A stretch of DNA of 64,000 bases from the NCBI GenBank assembly GCA_029582165.1, contig CM055884.1:11970537-12034536 (forward strand), read 5' to 3'. Both the position numbers and the translations under genes were made by a program. Position 1 is the stretch's first letter; the number at the start of each line of letters is the position of its first letter. The notes under the pieces are model-generated. The model was not told the origin of the DNA, did not search any database, and saw only the letters and a program-made list of their open reading frames with translations. This document shows positions 45,634 through 56,798 of the stretch, piece after piece. The DNA comes from Portulaca oleracea. Taxonomy: Eukaryota > Streptophyta > Magnoliopsida > Caryophyllales > Portulacaceae.

Positions 45634-47193
45634 ATGGGCTTTATTCTTCATTATAATGTTGTTCTATTGGTGATAATATTACTGTATCAACTTTCTTTTG
45701 GTTACAGTGATGAAGACTTCATTTGGTCAAGAGCCACTTACTATGGCAGCCCTAATTGCTCTACAACAAACCCGAGTATGTAGATAAGATACTTATTTTA
45801 TTTCTCATATTATCTCCATTTCTTAATATTTGTCACTAATTTCTAACAATATATTTTTGAAGAAAAGAATTATAAAATTATAGTTTTATGAAAGTATTTC
45901 TCACGGTGAATCTAATAATGATAGTTTCACATATAAAATTATTATATTTATTGAGAAATTCATAGTCAAAAGTTTAAAACAATTGATAGAGGGACTAATA
46001 TTAAGGAATGTAGGAAATATCATGTATTTAGTTTTACAATGTATCATATAAAGCATATAAATTGATGATGTTATTGAGGAAGTATCATAGAAAGCATATA
46101 TATATATATATAAAGCTATATTTGATTTTATTATTCAGCTGTTACATAATTTAATGACACACATATACAATATGCCTTCCCTTACTTTGTTTTTATATTG
46201 GAATTTTAGATGGAGCTTGTGGATATGGTGAATTTGGAAACAACATCAATAATGGGTTTGTAGCTGGAGTTCATAGGTCATACAAGAATGGAACAGGATG
46301 TGGTGGCTGCTACCAGGTATAAGCACTAAAATAGAGCTCTTTATAGTTTTTAATATTCTACTTTGATTATAATTTTTAATAATTTTTGTTAAAGAAATAT
46401 ATATCACAATAAGAAAAATTACTTTGGGCAGCAAAAAAGTTTGTTGTCTTAGTCCAATTTTTGTTCCCCTTTAACATGGGTTACAAAAAAAATTTGTCAC
46501 AATTTGGTAGTTTTATCCTCGAAGCACAAAGTCCGGGCTACAAATTAATAAAAATGGTAGCACAATGTAGTTGTGGTGGACAACAAATTTTTTTTGTTGT
46601 CTTATTAGCCTTAAGCAACCATTTTTCTTTAAATTGTCGCCCTATTAATATCAATTGCAACGAAAAAAAAAGTTTTGTTACCATATATAATGTATTTAAC
46701 TACAAAATTATTTTGTTGCCCTATTTTAAACTAGGAAAATTGGAAAAAAATAATCCAAACTTTGGGGGTACTGGAAAAAAATAATCCGAACTTACAACTG
46801 TGTTATGGATGAACTGAACTTTAAGTCCTATTATTTTTACCATCCAGTACCTAGTTAAACTCGTCCAAAAAGTGACGTGATCGTAGTGATATTATACGTG
46901 AAACTTTTTGCAGCTCAAAAACAAGTTAAAAGTATTCTCTGTGTGTAATATCGCCACCACCATGGTTACTTTTCGGATGAGTTTAACTAGGTGGTGGATG
47001 CTAAAAATAATAGAAGTTAAAGTTCAGCTCATCCATGAAAAAGTTGTAAGTTTGGATTATTTTTTTCCAATACCCCCAAAGTATGGATTATTTTTTCCAA
47101 TTTTCCTTTAAACTAATGCAATAATAATTTTTTTTTGTTGCCCAAACTACTTTAAGTTTGTTGCCCAAACATATTTTTCTAGTTGTGTGTGCA

Positions 47194-47224
<31 letters not shown>

Positions 47225-48476
47225 TATAAAATCTAACTATAGAAGTTTCATATAGCATGTTGAAAAATCAATTAAAATTTCAAAAGTTAATTTCATGTTA
47301 AATAGCTCGTATTGGGGGGTACAGGTGACAATGACAACCACGACAGCAACAATTTGATGAAATACATAATGATAATAACGTAACACGAGTGACGATACTG
47401 GTCTTGACCCAAGATACTTTTAACTGTTTTACTTTTCATCAAATTAATATATCATTTTTTATTAATGTAGTTATTAAGACTATTTTTTTTAATACTTAGT
47501 CGGATCAATCTCATTCGTTAAATATATAATTTTACGTGTTTTTATTTTGTAAATTTGAAAACTTATGAATAAAATAATAGTTTAATATAATTTTTATATG
47601 ATATATAATGGCTACAAATTAGTTCAATTAAATCATTTTTTTCAATTTAATATATAATAATATCGTCTTACCCAAAATAGGTGAGGTGCAAAGAAGGGTG
47701 TTGTACGGATGAAGGGGTGACGGTGGTGGCCACCGACTTCGGTGTGGGTGACTGGGTCGACTTCCTCCTCCCAGCCCGAGTTTTCGCGATGATGGCCCAA
47801 CCCGGGTCCGGCCCGGAGATCCCATCAAACGGCCTCGTTGAGGTCGAGTTCCGGCGGGTCCCATGCACCTACGGCGGTGGGCCCCCCTCCACCCTTGTCT
47901 TTAAGATCCAAGACCACAGCAAGTTCCCTCATTACTTGGCCATCATCATCCAATACCCTCCTGGTTTATATGATGTCGTTGGGGTTCAAATCTGGCAGGT
48001 AATTAAGTTATGGAAAATTCGATGGTAGTGCACTATATTTTAGGAATTTGGACTATGACAAGTTTATGTTAAATTTGTATTACAGTACACCAAAACGTTA
48101 AAATATTGGATTTTAATGCACCATCACCGAGTTGTGTGAAACCAACTCGATGGATTACCTACATGCAATATCGGAAAGTATTGTTTTCCAGCCCCATCAA
48201 AAAATTTTAAGTTTTGCTAGTGCACTGAAATCCATTGAAAACAATTAGTGGGGTAATGACTCTAATTAATGGGCCATGATGCAGGAAGATTGCAAGGAGT
48301 GGAGGCCCATGAGAAAGCCCTATGGAGCAGTTTGGGACATGGAAAACCCACCAAGGGGACCTCTTTCTCTAAAGTTCCAACTTTGTGACACCATTGGTGA
48401 TACCAAATGGGTGGAATTACCCAACATTATTCCAGATAATTGGCAATGTGGAGCTACTTATAGCACTTCCATATGA
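45634..48476 (+). CDS. EXLB1: Expansin-like B protein, copy 1
   Basis: Exons 45634-45775, 46210-46316, 47681-47998, 48285-48476 give 252 residues. Residues 1-25 form a signal peptide (LLVIILLYQLSFGYS), so the protein is secreted to the cell wall. Domain 1 (GH45-like, double-psi barrel) has ATYYGSPNC, GACGYGEFG, GCGGCYQ and VVATDFG. The HFD triad residue of alpha- and beta-expansins is absent, as known for EXLB. Domain 2 (CBM63-like) runs from YLAIIIQYPPGLYDVV to KPYGAVWDMENPPRGPLSLK and WVELPNIIP. No enzymatic activity is established for EXLB proteins. It has the same four-exon phase pattern (1,0,0) as the copy at 51730. Intron 2 is swollen by nested MITEs. From memory, the Arabidopsis homologue At4g17030 also neighbours CLPR4. 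Confidence 0.93.
45809..46015. repeat. Stowaway-like MITE remnant in EXLB1 intron 1
   Basis: Starts TATCTCCATTTCTTAATATT and ends AGAGGGACTAATATTAAGGA, degenerate inverted ends. The interior matches the remnant at 13618 (AATGATAGTTTCAC, TTGAGAAATT). Confidence 0.5.
46405..47187. mobile_element. CACTA-like MITE in EXLB1 intron 2, split by a nested MITE
   Basis: Ends CACAATAAGAAAAAT and ATTTTTCTAGTTGTG are inverted. The interior (GTGGTGGACAACAAATTTT, AACCATTTTTCTTTAAATTG, CCTCGAAGCACAAAGT) is the reverse complement of the element at 55864-56266. Without the nested 46734-47106 insertion and one duplication, it is about 401 bp versus 403 bp for the other copy. CACAACAAG-type ends resemble CACTA elements. 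A 3-bp target duplication is not clear. Confidence 0.75.
46734..47106. mobile_element. Nested MULE-like MITE with 9-bp target duplication
   Basis: A 373-bp element starts GGAAAATTGGAAAAAAAT and ends ATTTTTTCCAATTTTCC. The inverted arms continue with CCAAACTTTGGGGGTACTGG and its complement, over about 90 bp. It is flanked by TTTAAACTA at 46725-46733 and 47107-47115. It shares the CTTTGGGGGTAxTGG motif with the foldback element at 25652. Confidence 0.9.
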
Positions 48477-48532
48477 TATAATTACAACTTGTGAAGCTAA
48501 ATTGGCTTGTCTAGTTTAAATGGTTTGTCTTT

Positions 48533-49400
48533 ATGTAAGGATCAATTGTTGTTTATATCGAATGGTTTTCCATGTAACTTATAACTTTGTGGTGTTATTA
48601 GGTTTCTCGGTTGTTATGTCTCTTTAGTTTATCTTGTGATAATGATTATATGGGTTTAATGAATAAAATTGATCATTACTCTTTGGTGTTTACCTATTGA
48701 GAAGCTTAGCTTGTTGTACATGTTTGTGAATATAAGGATGAAGTTGTCTATTTGCTTTTATCATTTGTCTCCTTTGTAGGGCATTGTGTATTTGTGTAAG
48801 GTTAAAATTATTTGTCCTTATGTATGTAAGGATAAAGTTGACAATATCATATGATTTTCTATGTAATTGTAACTTTGTGATGTTTTTAGATTTTTTGATT
48901 AGTCTGTCTGCTTAGTTTAGCTCGTGATAATGGTTATATATATAGGTTTAATGAATAAAATTGATCATACGCTTTAGTGTTTACCTAAAAACTTGTTGTA
49001 TATGTTTGTTTATATAAGGATGAAGTTGTCTATTTGCTTTTATCATTTTGTTTCCATCGTAGGGCATTATGCCTCTTTGTATGGTACTCCGGCTATGTAA
49101 GGATGAAGTAAGTTAGGTGGTTTTCACAAAATTACAACTTTGTGATGTTATTTGATTTTTTTTGTATTAGATTTTCAATTAATTTATATGTCCAAGCATT
49201 CTAGTTTAGCTCATAATAATGGTTATTCGGCTTAACGAATAAAATTGATCGTTAATGAATCGTTGGTGTTTACGGTTTGAGAAGTTTGGTTTTTATCTAT
49301 ATAAGGATGAAGTTGTCATCCGTCTAGTTTACCTCATCATTATGTTTTTGTGGAGTGTGGACTTAGTGTATAAAATTGATCATTACTTTTCGGGGGTTCA
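48533..49400. repeat. Tandem reiteration of the EXLB1 3' flank, units of about 270-290 bp
   Basis: ATGTAAGGAT recurs at 48533, 48824 and 49095. Each unit continues with a TAACTTTGTGxTGTT block, a TAGTTTAxCTxxTxATAATG block, TTTAATGAATAAAATTGATC and GGTGTTTACC. A partial fourth unit starts near 49290. The first unit begins about 57 bp after the stop codon, so the gene's 3' UTR is the repeat source. Confidence 0.8.
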
Positions 49401-49803
49401 CCTCTTGGAATTTTGATTTATATCTATGTGTAGAGTTGTTGATGATTTTGTTGATGATAAATTGATATGATGGGTAAATTGCCATTTGTAGTTTGATGTT
49501 CGATAATAGGGGCTAAGAGATGCCTTTTATACATACATAGTGAAAATCACTCAAGTGTTCTTTTGCCATGTGATTGATTTTACAATGTTGAAAGAAGTCG
49601 ACCAAATCCATGTCCTCAACTCAAAAGGGTAGCGGTTTTGCTAAGCACTAAGAGATGCCTTTTTTACATAAATGGTGAAAATTATTAAAGTGTTCAATTC
49701 ACAAAAGAGAGCAAGCCACGCCACTAATTCCACTATAAAGTGGAGCTATATATAATCAATGCAAAAGTCCAATTGAAGGGGGGCAAGTTAATCCTAATTC
49801 GAT

Positions 49804-50251
49804 AGGGGTGGGAAACGGATCAGGCCCCCATAGGATTAAGAGGGTCGGGCCCTAAAAGATAAGGGTTGTCAAAGGGTCGGGTCGGTGAAGGGTTGGGTCA
49901 TTAACAAACCAGTCCGTTTCACAATGTTAAAGGGTCTGTGAATCGATTGGACCGGGTCGATCTACGATAACTCAAAATGAATAGTTTTTCCTATTATTTT
50001 AAATGTTAAGCTTATTTAAATATATTATTAATATTTCACATTAAATAATAATTAACATAATTACTTTTTTTTTTATAAAAATACACTTAATTTTAACTTT
50101 AGGGTCAAAAGGGCCGGCCCATGGGCCGACTCTTATTTTTACTAAAAAGCCTTGACCCAACCCTTTACTACAAAGGATCGACCTTGACCCGACTCGACCC
50201 TACATGATTAATGGGTTGACCCTGACCCGACCCCGTTGCCCACCCCTATTT
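49804..50251. mobile_element. TIR element made of GGGTCGGGTC-type words, hAT-like ends
   Basis: Left end ATAGGGGTGGGAAACGG and right end CCGTTGCCCACCCCTAT are inverted with one mismatch. The interior is built from GGGTCGGGCC/ACCCGACCC words around an AT-rich centre. TAGGGGTGG termini are typical of hAT elements. The 8-bp flanks do not match well, so the class is uncertain. Confidence 0.7.
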
Positions 50252-51613
50252 CAAGATAAATTTCAGATTCTTTGGCAAATTGACATGATAATCACATATA
50301 TCAAGCTTCTTTTAAATCAACTCCAAGATTACTCTTTATGACACATATATCTCGAAGCAAATGTTTTAGCAGGCTGGATGACCAATCATGGTCATAATTT
50401 TCTTCTTAAAACAATTTGGAATTGTAATCCGTCTATAATTTTTTCTTCTATTTTGTATGTAGATATCTCAGGTAAATGTCTTGACAAAAGAGTTCCCTAA
50501 TCGATCTCACTATTATTTGTCTTTACTCAAAATAAAGAAAAATATAAACAACGCAAAAACTACCCATAAAAGCCAAATTCAATCCTCTCTCAAAGTACAT
50601 GCATGTTTTCTTCAACTTAGTTTTAAAGAATAAGTTTTTTTTAATGATAAATTTTAGTTACTATTTTCAAATTTTTGATTCCCCTGTGCAAATGTCCTTT
50701 AGATTTAAAGTATAGATACTACAAAGTCCCCCATAATATAGATAAATACTAAGGTAGTTGAAATTCGAACTTGAGGTGTCTCACTCATAAAATTTAGGAT
50801 GTCGTGTAAATGAATCATCTTGACTAAAACCTTAAGGGTGAACTATACCGGGTACCGGTCAAAATTAATGGATTCAACCCCGGATTCAATAAGCCCTAGA
50901 TTCTAAAATTAGGATCAAGTTCGAACTAGATCTTAAAATTAGTACTGGATCCTCAAATGGGTATCCAACCGAAAAAACTCACATAATGTCTTTTTTTTTA
51001 AAGAAAAAACGTTAAATTCACAATAATAAACTACATTGTTTGAAAAGTCATAAATTATGATACCTCCTCCACCCAAATCTATTTGAAAAGCCAGAAATTG
51101 TATCAGTACTGCAATTTCGAACTGCCTCTCACCAACTTCAAAGTTCAAACATAATAAAATGCTTGAGTACTGAGTGAGTAGGGCTTTTTTGAAAGAGAAA
51201 TATATATACGTGAGACTCACGCTAGATGGACTTGGATTCTTGAAATTGAATCTAGAGTCTTAAGCTTAAAAGTGACATTTATTCATTTTTTTTTAATATA
51301 CATATTAGTGACCTTAGGATATTTGGTTGGGTCTAGATTCGTTTGAATCCTGGATGTAAGGATTCAATATCATATTCAATTGTAATTGGATCGTAATTTT
51401 TCGATCCAATCCAAATCTAGTTAATAGGATTCACATCCAAATCCGCTAGATCAAGATACTCAATCTTTCTGCTCACCTCTAAATTAAAGTATTAGGAATG
51501 GTATTATGACCCATCATGATATAACAATGGGAGGGAAAGTGCTCTTGTCCATGTGTCTAGGTATAATTTACCATCTTACAAAACTTTTCTTCTTCTTGAT
51601 TAATTTTCTGCCC
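50252..51613. other. Intergenic between the two EXLB genes
   Basis: AT-rich with no gene recognised. About 50850-51450 is rich in GGATTC/GATCC-like words (GGATTCAACCCCGGATTCAA), a low-complexity pattern. The last 100 bp is the EXLB copy 2 promoter. Confidence 0.5.
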
Positions 51614-51621
51614 TATAAATA
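51614..51621 (+). promoter_or_regulatory. TATA box of the second expansin-like B gene
   Basis: TATAAATA in CCCTATAAATAG lies 116 bp upstream of ATG 51730, at nearly the same distance as in copy 1. Confidence 0.72.
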
Positions 51622-51729
51622 GTATGTTACTCCCTTGGCAAATTCCCATCAAGTGTCCCAAAACTTAATTTCTTGTGTTTTCTTACCATTAATCTGTTAT
51701 TAATCTAAGTTTTTTGAGTGGGAAAAAAA

Positions 51730-51913
51730 ATGAACTCCACATTTGGTCATAGTCAAACTTTTTTATTCCTTTTAATTATGTTGGTAGTTTTGTTGCCAAA
51801 TTTGTGTGTCTCTTATGGAATCTCAAAAGCAACCTACTATGGCAGCCCTGCTTGTAAAGGGACTCCCAGTATGTTTTCATCTCTTTTCATTTTCCTTTGC
51901 AATAAACTAGTTC

Positions 51914-51957
<44 letters not shown>

Positions 51958-54900
51958 TACTCGACCTTTTTACTGTTTACAGTGTGCAAGGCAAAGTTTA
52001 GTAAGAAAATATCAATATCAAACGATGAAACAAGTAGTGGAGCATGTGGGTATGGTGAATATGGCAGAAGTGTCAACAGTGGTAGAGTTGCTTCAGTTTC
52101 AACACTCTACAAAGATGGACTTGGCTGTGGTGCATGCTACAAGGTATTTAATTAACTACTTCTCTAAATTTCTACTATATATTTTCTCACAAAGAAATTA
52201 TAATTTGCATTTTCATGTATTAACTATATGTGAGACTATTGTAGTAATTAAAAGAAATCTAATTTATTTTAATATGATTATCACATATGAAATATACGAA
52301 AATGATATATTATCTATTATTTCCTTAAGGATTAGATAGTATTGATATATATGATGTAATTGTAATATTTTAGTACAATAAATTTTAGCATGAGTTTTAA
52401 TTTTATAGGGTCTAGAACTAAAGATGGTCTTCATAGAGAGATCGTTACACAATACTCCCTCTATTCCATATTAATTATCTTTTAATAAATTTGATGTTCT
52501 TCAATGTCATTGAACATCTTTTATCGCATGTTTTACCAAAAAATACAACATTATACATTTATGATAGTATTGGACATTACGAATCTAATGGTAGTATTTT
52601 CATATAATAGTACATTATATATGTTGGGAAGTTACTGATAAAAATTTTAAAATTTGATCACACATAAATCATGACAATAATTAATATGAAACACAGTAGT
52701 ATCAATTAATACTTTTAAAGAAAACATTTTGAAGTTAAAATCTTTTCTGAAGAAACACGAGATGTGACTTTTGCCTTGAATTACAACTTAAATCGAACTA
52801 TAATTAGCTAGCCTTGTTCTTTTATAAGGTAAGTAGGATCTTACTTACCTATTTACTTTAGATATTTTTACTTACTTATCCAATCCTACGTTATTATTTT
52901 TACCTTACTTTCCCCACATCTTATTTACCTTCCAAAAGAACAAACATCGGAATGAGTCGATCTCTTCATGAACTTCTATACATGGGGTAAGGCTGCCTAA
53001 ATTTGAATTTTCCAAACAGTGCTCAAACATGTTTCACCTGAGAATTTGTTGTTATTGTACTTAATTACCTTTCAAAAGAACAAACGTCGGAATCAGCCGA
53101 TCTCTTCATGAACTTCTTTCTGTTCATGAAGGTAAGACTACCTGCTACATTTAGAGTCCCCCAAACTGCACTCAAACATGTTTCACCAATAAGGAGTTTA
53201 TTGTTGTTATTGTTGTACTTACCTTTCAAAAGAACAAACCCTGAAAACGTCTGATGCAATGATTTGATAGGTGAAGTGCTTGGAGGAAGAATGCAACGAC
53301 GATGGAACCACAGTTGTTGCCACAGACCGTGTCGCAAGCAATGATTATGACTTCGTTTTCAGCACCGAAGCAATAGAAAGCATGGCCAAACAAGGTTTGG
53401 AGGAAGAATTGAAGGCTCGTCCTCAATACAACGTTACGTACCAAAGAGTCCCATGCAAATTCCCTGGATATAATCTCTTGCTTAAAGTTCATGAAGATAG
53501 TCGTTACCCTAATTATCTTGCCATCATCTTTTACTACCAAGCTGGACTTCATGACATCACTTCTGTGGAAGTTTTTGAGGTCAGGTTTAATTGAAGTTTT
53601 GCATGATAGTTATTCACCAGTGCGTCCGTCCCAAAATGTTTGTCCTTTGAGACTTAATTTTGACTGTTAATTATTTACAAATCACAATGAATTACGATAT
53701 GAAATTACCATCATTAAAAAGATAACTTACTAATAATTACAATGGCGGTAACCTCAAATTGTAACTCATTATAATTTGTGAACAATTAACAGTCAAATTA
53801 AATTTAATCAAATGACAAACATTGTGAGACGGAGGTAGTATTTTATATGATTATTTTCAACTTGAAAATTTCCATTAAACATTTTCTTAGGTTAAACCTT
53901 TTTTAGTGTACAACAACAATAACGAACTCTTCGGAAAAAGATGTTTGAGTGCGGTTTGAAGAATTGACATATATGCAGTCTTCCCCCATTGAAATGATAT
54001 TCATGAAAATGATGATTCTTAGGATTTAAATTTTCAACTTGAAGATTTCCATGAAATGTTTTATCCGTTACCTAATATAGGTTCAGGTGAGATAATTTGC
54101 ATACAACATCCTTTAGGTTTATGACATTTATAAATTCAACTTTGACGTGTTAAGTAGTATTTACCCACGCTTTTGAATTGATTTCAGCAACTTTTTCCGG
54201 TAAATTTAACAATTTTTCGACGAATATATAATTTGTAATGAAATTACTTGTTGAAATGATGATAATTTTATCAAAAAAATTTCATCACACATAACACATT
54301 CACCGGAAAAAAAAATGCTAAATTTACCGGAAAAGTAACTAAATAAAATTGGTTCAAAATTTTAGTGTGAGTAATATTAACTCAAAAAGGTCAGAGTTTA
54401 ATTTACAAATATCAAAAACGTCAGAGTTTAATTTATAAATATAAAAAACGTCAGAGTTTAATTTATAAATATCATAAACCTGATGAAGGGTATATGCAAA
54501 TTTTTCGGTCCAGGTGACACGTGGTTTTTATGGAGAGATTTAATTTAAATATAGAGAGTTTTACCTCGATAGACAATACTGTCTGCAGAGATGATGCATG
54601 ATTTTAGTGGGTCCTGTTCTTTTATACGGTGTGATGGGTGCAGTATCACAACTCACTATACTACTCAATATTCTTCTACACTTCACTTTATATCAATCAT
54701 TACCAAAATATCTTCTCACTTTTTTCTCTCCTCACTTTTCACATCTACTTTTCATATTCTCTCTCCTCACCTAACACATCAACCGCATGCACTTTTCACA
54801 AATTTTACCATATTATTCCACACTTCACAGCATTTTCCACAGTTTCATCACACTGCACCATTTCTGCATCTTACGAAACCGCACAAAAGAACATGGCCTA

Positions 54901-55189
54901 AGTTTGATATTCTTTAAAGTACTATAATTTATGATGATTTTTCTTAACTAATTAATATTCTTAAGTTGTGCAGGAGGATAACCTAGTTTGGAGGGCATGC
55001 AAGAGATCCTATGGAGCAGTATGGGGGATGACAAATCCACCAAAGGCAAACGACCTAACAGTTAGATTCCTGGCTGTTCCAACTGACACGGGCGACAGCA
55101 CGGAAGCTAAATGGGTGCAAGTCCCCCGTGTCATTCCTCTTGCTTGGACTCCTGGTGCTCTTTATGACACCAACTTCCAACTTTCTTAA
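51730..55189 (+). CDS. EXLB: Expansin-like B protein, copy 2
   Basis: Exons 51730-51868, 51983-52143, 53271-53579, 54974-55189 give 274 residues. ATG 51730 was chosen over the alternative GTG-initiated extension. Residues 1-31 form a signal peptide (LFLLIMLVVLLPNLCVS). Domain 1 shows KATYYGSPAC, GACGYGEYG, GCGACYK and VVATDRV; no HFD motif. Exon 2 carries an extra basic-to-acidic stretch (KAKFSKKISISNDETSS) absent from copy 1, which explains most of the length difference. Domain 2 has YLAIIFYYQAGLHDI, KRSYGAVWGMTNPPKAND and VPRVIPLAWTPG. Same exon phases as copy 1, so the pair arose by tandem duplication. Its introns contain an (ATT)n tract (51917-51956), MITEs and SINE-like repeats. Confidence 0.93.
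51917..51956. repeat. (ATT)n microsatellite in EXLB copy 2 intron 1
   Basis: About 13 ATT units in a 114-bp intron, ending about 26 bp before the acceptor. Confidence 0.85.
52453..52701. mobile_element. Stowaway-like MITE in EXLB copy 2 intron 2
   Basis: Starts TACTCCCTCTATTCCATATT and ends AATATGAAACACAGTAGTA, inverted ends with a TA target. The interior contains TCTAATGGTAGTATTTTCA, similar to other copies. Confidence 0.7.
52811..52950. mobile_element. Short MITE with TTGTTCTTTT..AAAAGAACAA ends
   Basis: Starts CCTTGTTCTTTTATAAGG and ends CCTTCCAAAAGAACAA. TTACTTACC/GGTAAGTA words fill the interior. The termini resemble the larger elements at 33753 and 54610. The CAAAAGAACAAAC right end recurs at 53076 and 53228 beside SINE-like units. 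Confidence 0.6.
52951..53245. repeat. Tandemly duplicated SINE-like units in EXLB copy 2 intron 2
   Basis: Two units (from about 52951 and 53090) share CGATCTCTTCATGAACTTC, then AAG(G)CTGCCT/AAGACTACCT, CTCAAACATGTTTCACC and a TTGTTGTTATTGTAC tail. Their 5' parts resemble the dispersed repeat at 2084 and 12768; their 3' parts differ. A reverse-orientation relative lies at 53907-53990 in intron 3. Confidence 0.6.
53619..53840. mobile_element. Stowaway-like MITE in EXLB copy 2 intron 3
   Basis: Left CAGTGCGTCCGTCCCAAAAT with TTTGTC, right GACAAACATTGTGAGACGGA with GGTAGTA; an inverted pair of Stowaway type. Extended complementarity inside (TTGACTGTTAATT / AATTAACAGTCAAA) would give a long hairpin. 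Confidence 0.75.
54385..54480. repeat. 31-bp tandem repeat, three units
   Basis: (G/C)GTCAGAGTTTAATTTAxA followed by AATAT(C/A)A occurs three times in intron 3 of EXLB copy 2, with only a few differences between units. Confidence 0.85.
54610..54898. mobile_element. MITE with GGTCC..GTTCTTTTATACGG termini, copy 2
   Basis: Starts GGTCCTGTTCTTTTATACGG and ends CGCACAAAAGAACATGGCC. It is the reverse-complement homologue of the element at 33753-34031. The interior is CT-rich (TTTTCACATCTACTTTTCAT). It is intronic, about 75 bp upstream of the last EXLB exon. Confidence 0.72.
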
Positions 55190-55239
55190 ACCATGCATGC
55201 ATTATCAACTTAATGAATGCATGAATGAATCAAGCCCAT

Positions 55240-56380
55240 TTCCCCCTGCAACAAGAACTAGGGTTTCTAGTTATTATATATATATATACACACACGGGCG
55301 CGCAAGTCCCAACTTGTGCTGCAGTTGTAGTTTCTGTTTCTATGCCATAAGAACTATCAATGTCGACCGATGTTAGTTGGTTTAGCCGTGTGACCATTCC
55401 TTTGTGGGATGGGAATAATGCTTGGTTTGTGTTTATATAATTATCAAGTTAATGAAGCCAAATGGTCATGTAAGTTAAGAGCTAGGGTTTCTAGTTAATA
55501 TATGATATATTGTACATGTGTGGCATAGTGTGGGTCATGAAGAATTAGAGTTTCTAGTTATTATCTATATATATGTACGGGTTCCCACTTATGGCGTAGT
55601 TGTAGTTTCTATTACAGTGTTATAAGTTCTATTAATGTCGATCAGTGTCTCTTGGTTTAGCAATGTGACCATTCCTTTATGGAACGGGAATAATGTTTGT
55701 ATTGTATTTATTATCAAGTTAATCAAGCTAAATGGGCATGCAAGAACTAGGGTTTGTGGTTATTATATATGATCTACATTGGATGGGTCTCTATATATAT
55801 ATGGGCGGGGGTTCCAACTTAATTATGTTGTAGTTCTAGTTTGCATTGCAGTGTCACAAGTACTCACAACAAGAAAAATGTGTTTGGACAACAAATTTAG
55901 AGTAATTTGGGTAATAAAAAAATTATTATTGCATTAGCTTAAAATAGGGCAACCAAATAATTTTGTGATTAAAAACATTACATATGACAACAAAACTTTT
56001 TTTTTTGTTGTAATTGATATAGATTGAGCGACAATTTAAAGAAAAATGGTTGCCAAAATTTAATAAGGCAACAAACAAAATTTTGTTGCCCACCACAACT
56101 ATCTTGTGCAACCATTTTTACTAATTTGTAGTCCCAACTTTGTGCTTCGAGGATAATGCAACCAAATCGTGACAATTTTTTTTTTGTAGTCCCATATTAA
56201 AGAGCAACAAAATTTGGATTAGGGAAACAAATATTTTTTTTTGCCCAAATAGTTTTTCCTGTTGTGAGTAGTATCAGTGTTGATCAGTTTTAGTTGGTTT
56301 AGCTACGTGACCATTCCTTTATGAAATGAGAGTAATGTTTAATGTTTATTTTGTATTTATGCTATTATTGGGGTCAATCA
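55240..56380. repeat. Tandem reiteration of the EXLB copy 2 3' flank, about three units
   Basis: Units share CTAGGGTTTxTxGTTATTAT, a GTTGTAGTTTCT block, GTCGAxC, TTGGTTTAGC, GTGACCATTCCTTTxTGG and TTATCAAGTTAAT. Starts lie near 55258, 55485/55550 and 55748. A CACTA-like MITE (55864-56266) splits the third unit. The first unit starts just after the stop codon. Confidence 0.75.
55864..56266. mobile_element. CACTA-like MITE downstream of EXLB copy 2
   Basis: Ends CACAACAAGAAAAATGTG and AGTTTTTCCTGTTGTG are inverted. It is 403 bp and is the reverse complement of the element in EXLB1 intron 2. Comparison with the neighbouring tandem units shows where the uninterrupted site was (TCACAAGTA.. / ..TATCAGTG). 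Confidence 0.78.
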
Positions 56381-56753
56381 GTTTAGTTGAATATATCAAT
56401 AAAAGTTGGGACTATATATCTTGATGATTAATTTAACAAACTCTTAATTAAAATTATATTATTATAAAATGGCCGGCCTAGTAACTATGAAAATATCGTA
56501 TAAACGAATGCGATATGTTTTATTCTATATATGACTCCTATTGTTTCAAAGCTATAATTCATCTTGACTTGAAAAGTGACATTCAATTTTACCATGGACA
56601 ACGTATGTATACAGTATATAGTTTTAGAACAAAGGGGTAATTGGTAGCACATATTGGCCCTATATGATTCGTGACTAATAGTAGCATCCTAGCCCTTAAT
56701 CATGGTGCACAAGCTAAGGCAATATCAATATATTCAATCTCCAAAGATATCAC

Positions 56754-56796
<43 letters not shown>
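56754..56796. repeat. (ATT)n microsatellite
   Basis: About 14 TTA/ATT units between EXLB copy 2 and the RING gene. The surrounding 56380-57025 contains no recognised gene beyond the RING 3' flank. Confidence 0.85.
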
Positions 56797-56798
<2 letters not shown>

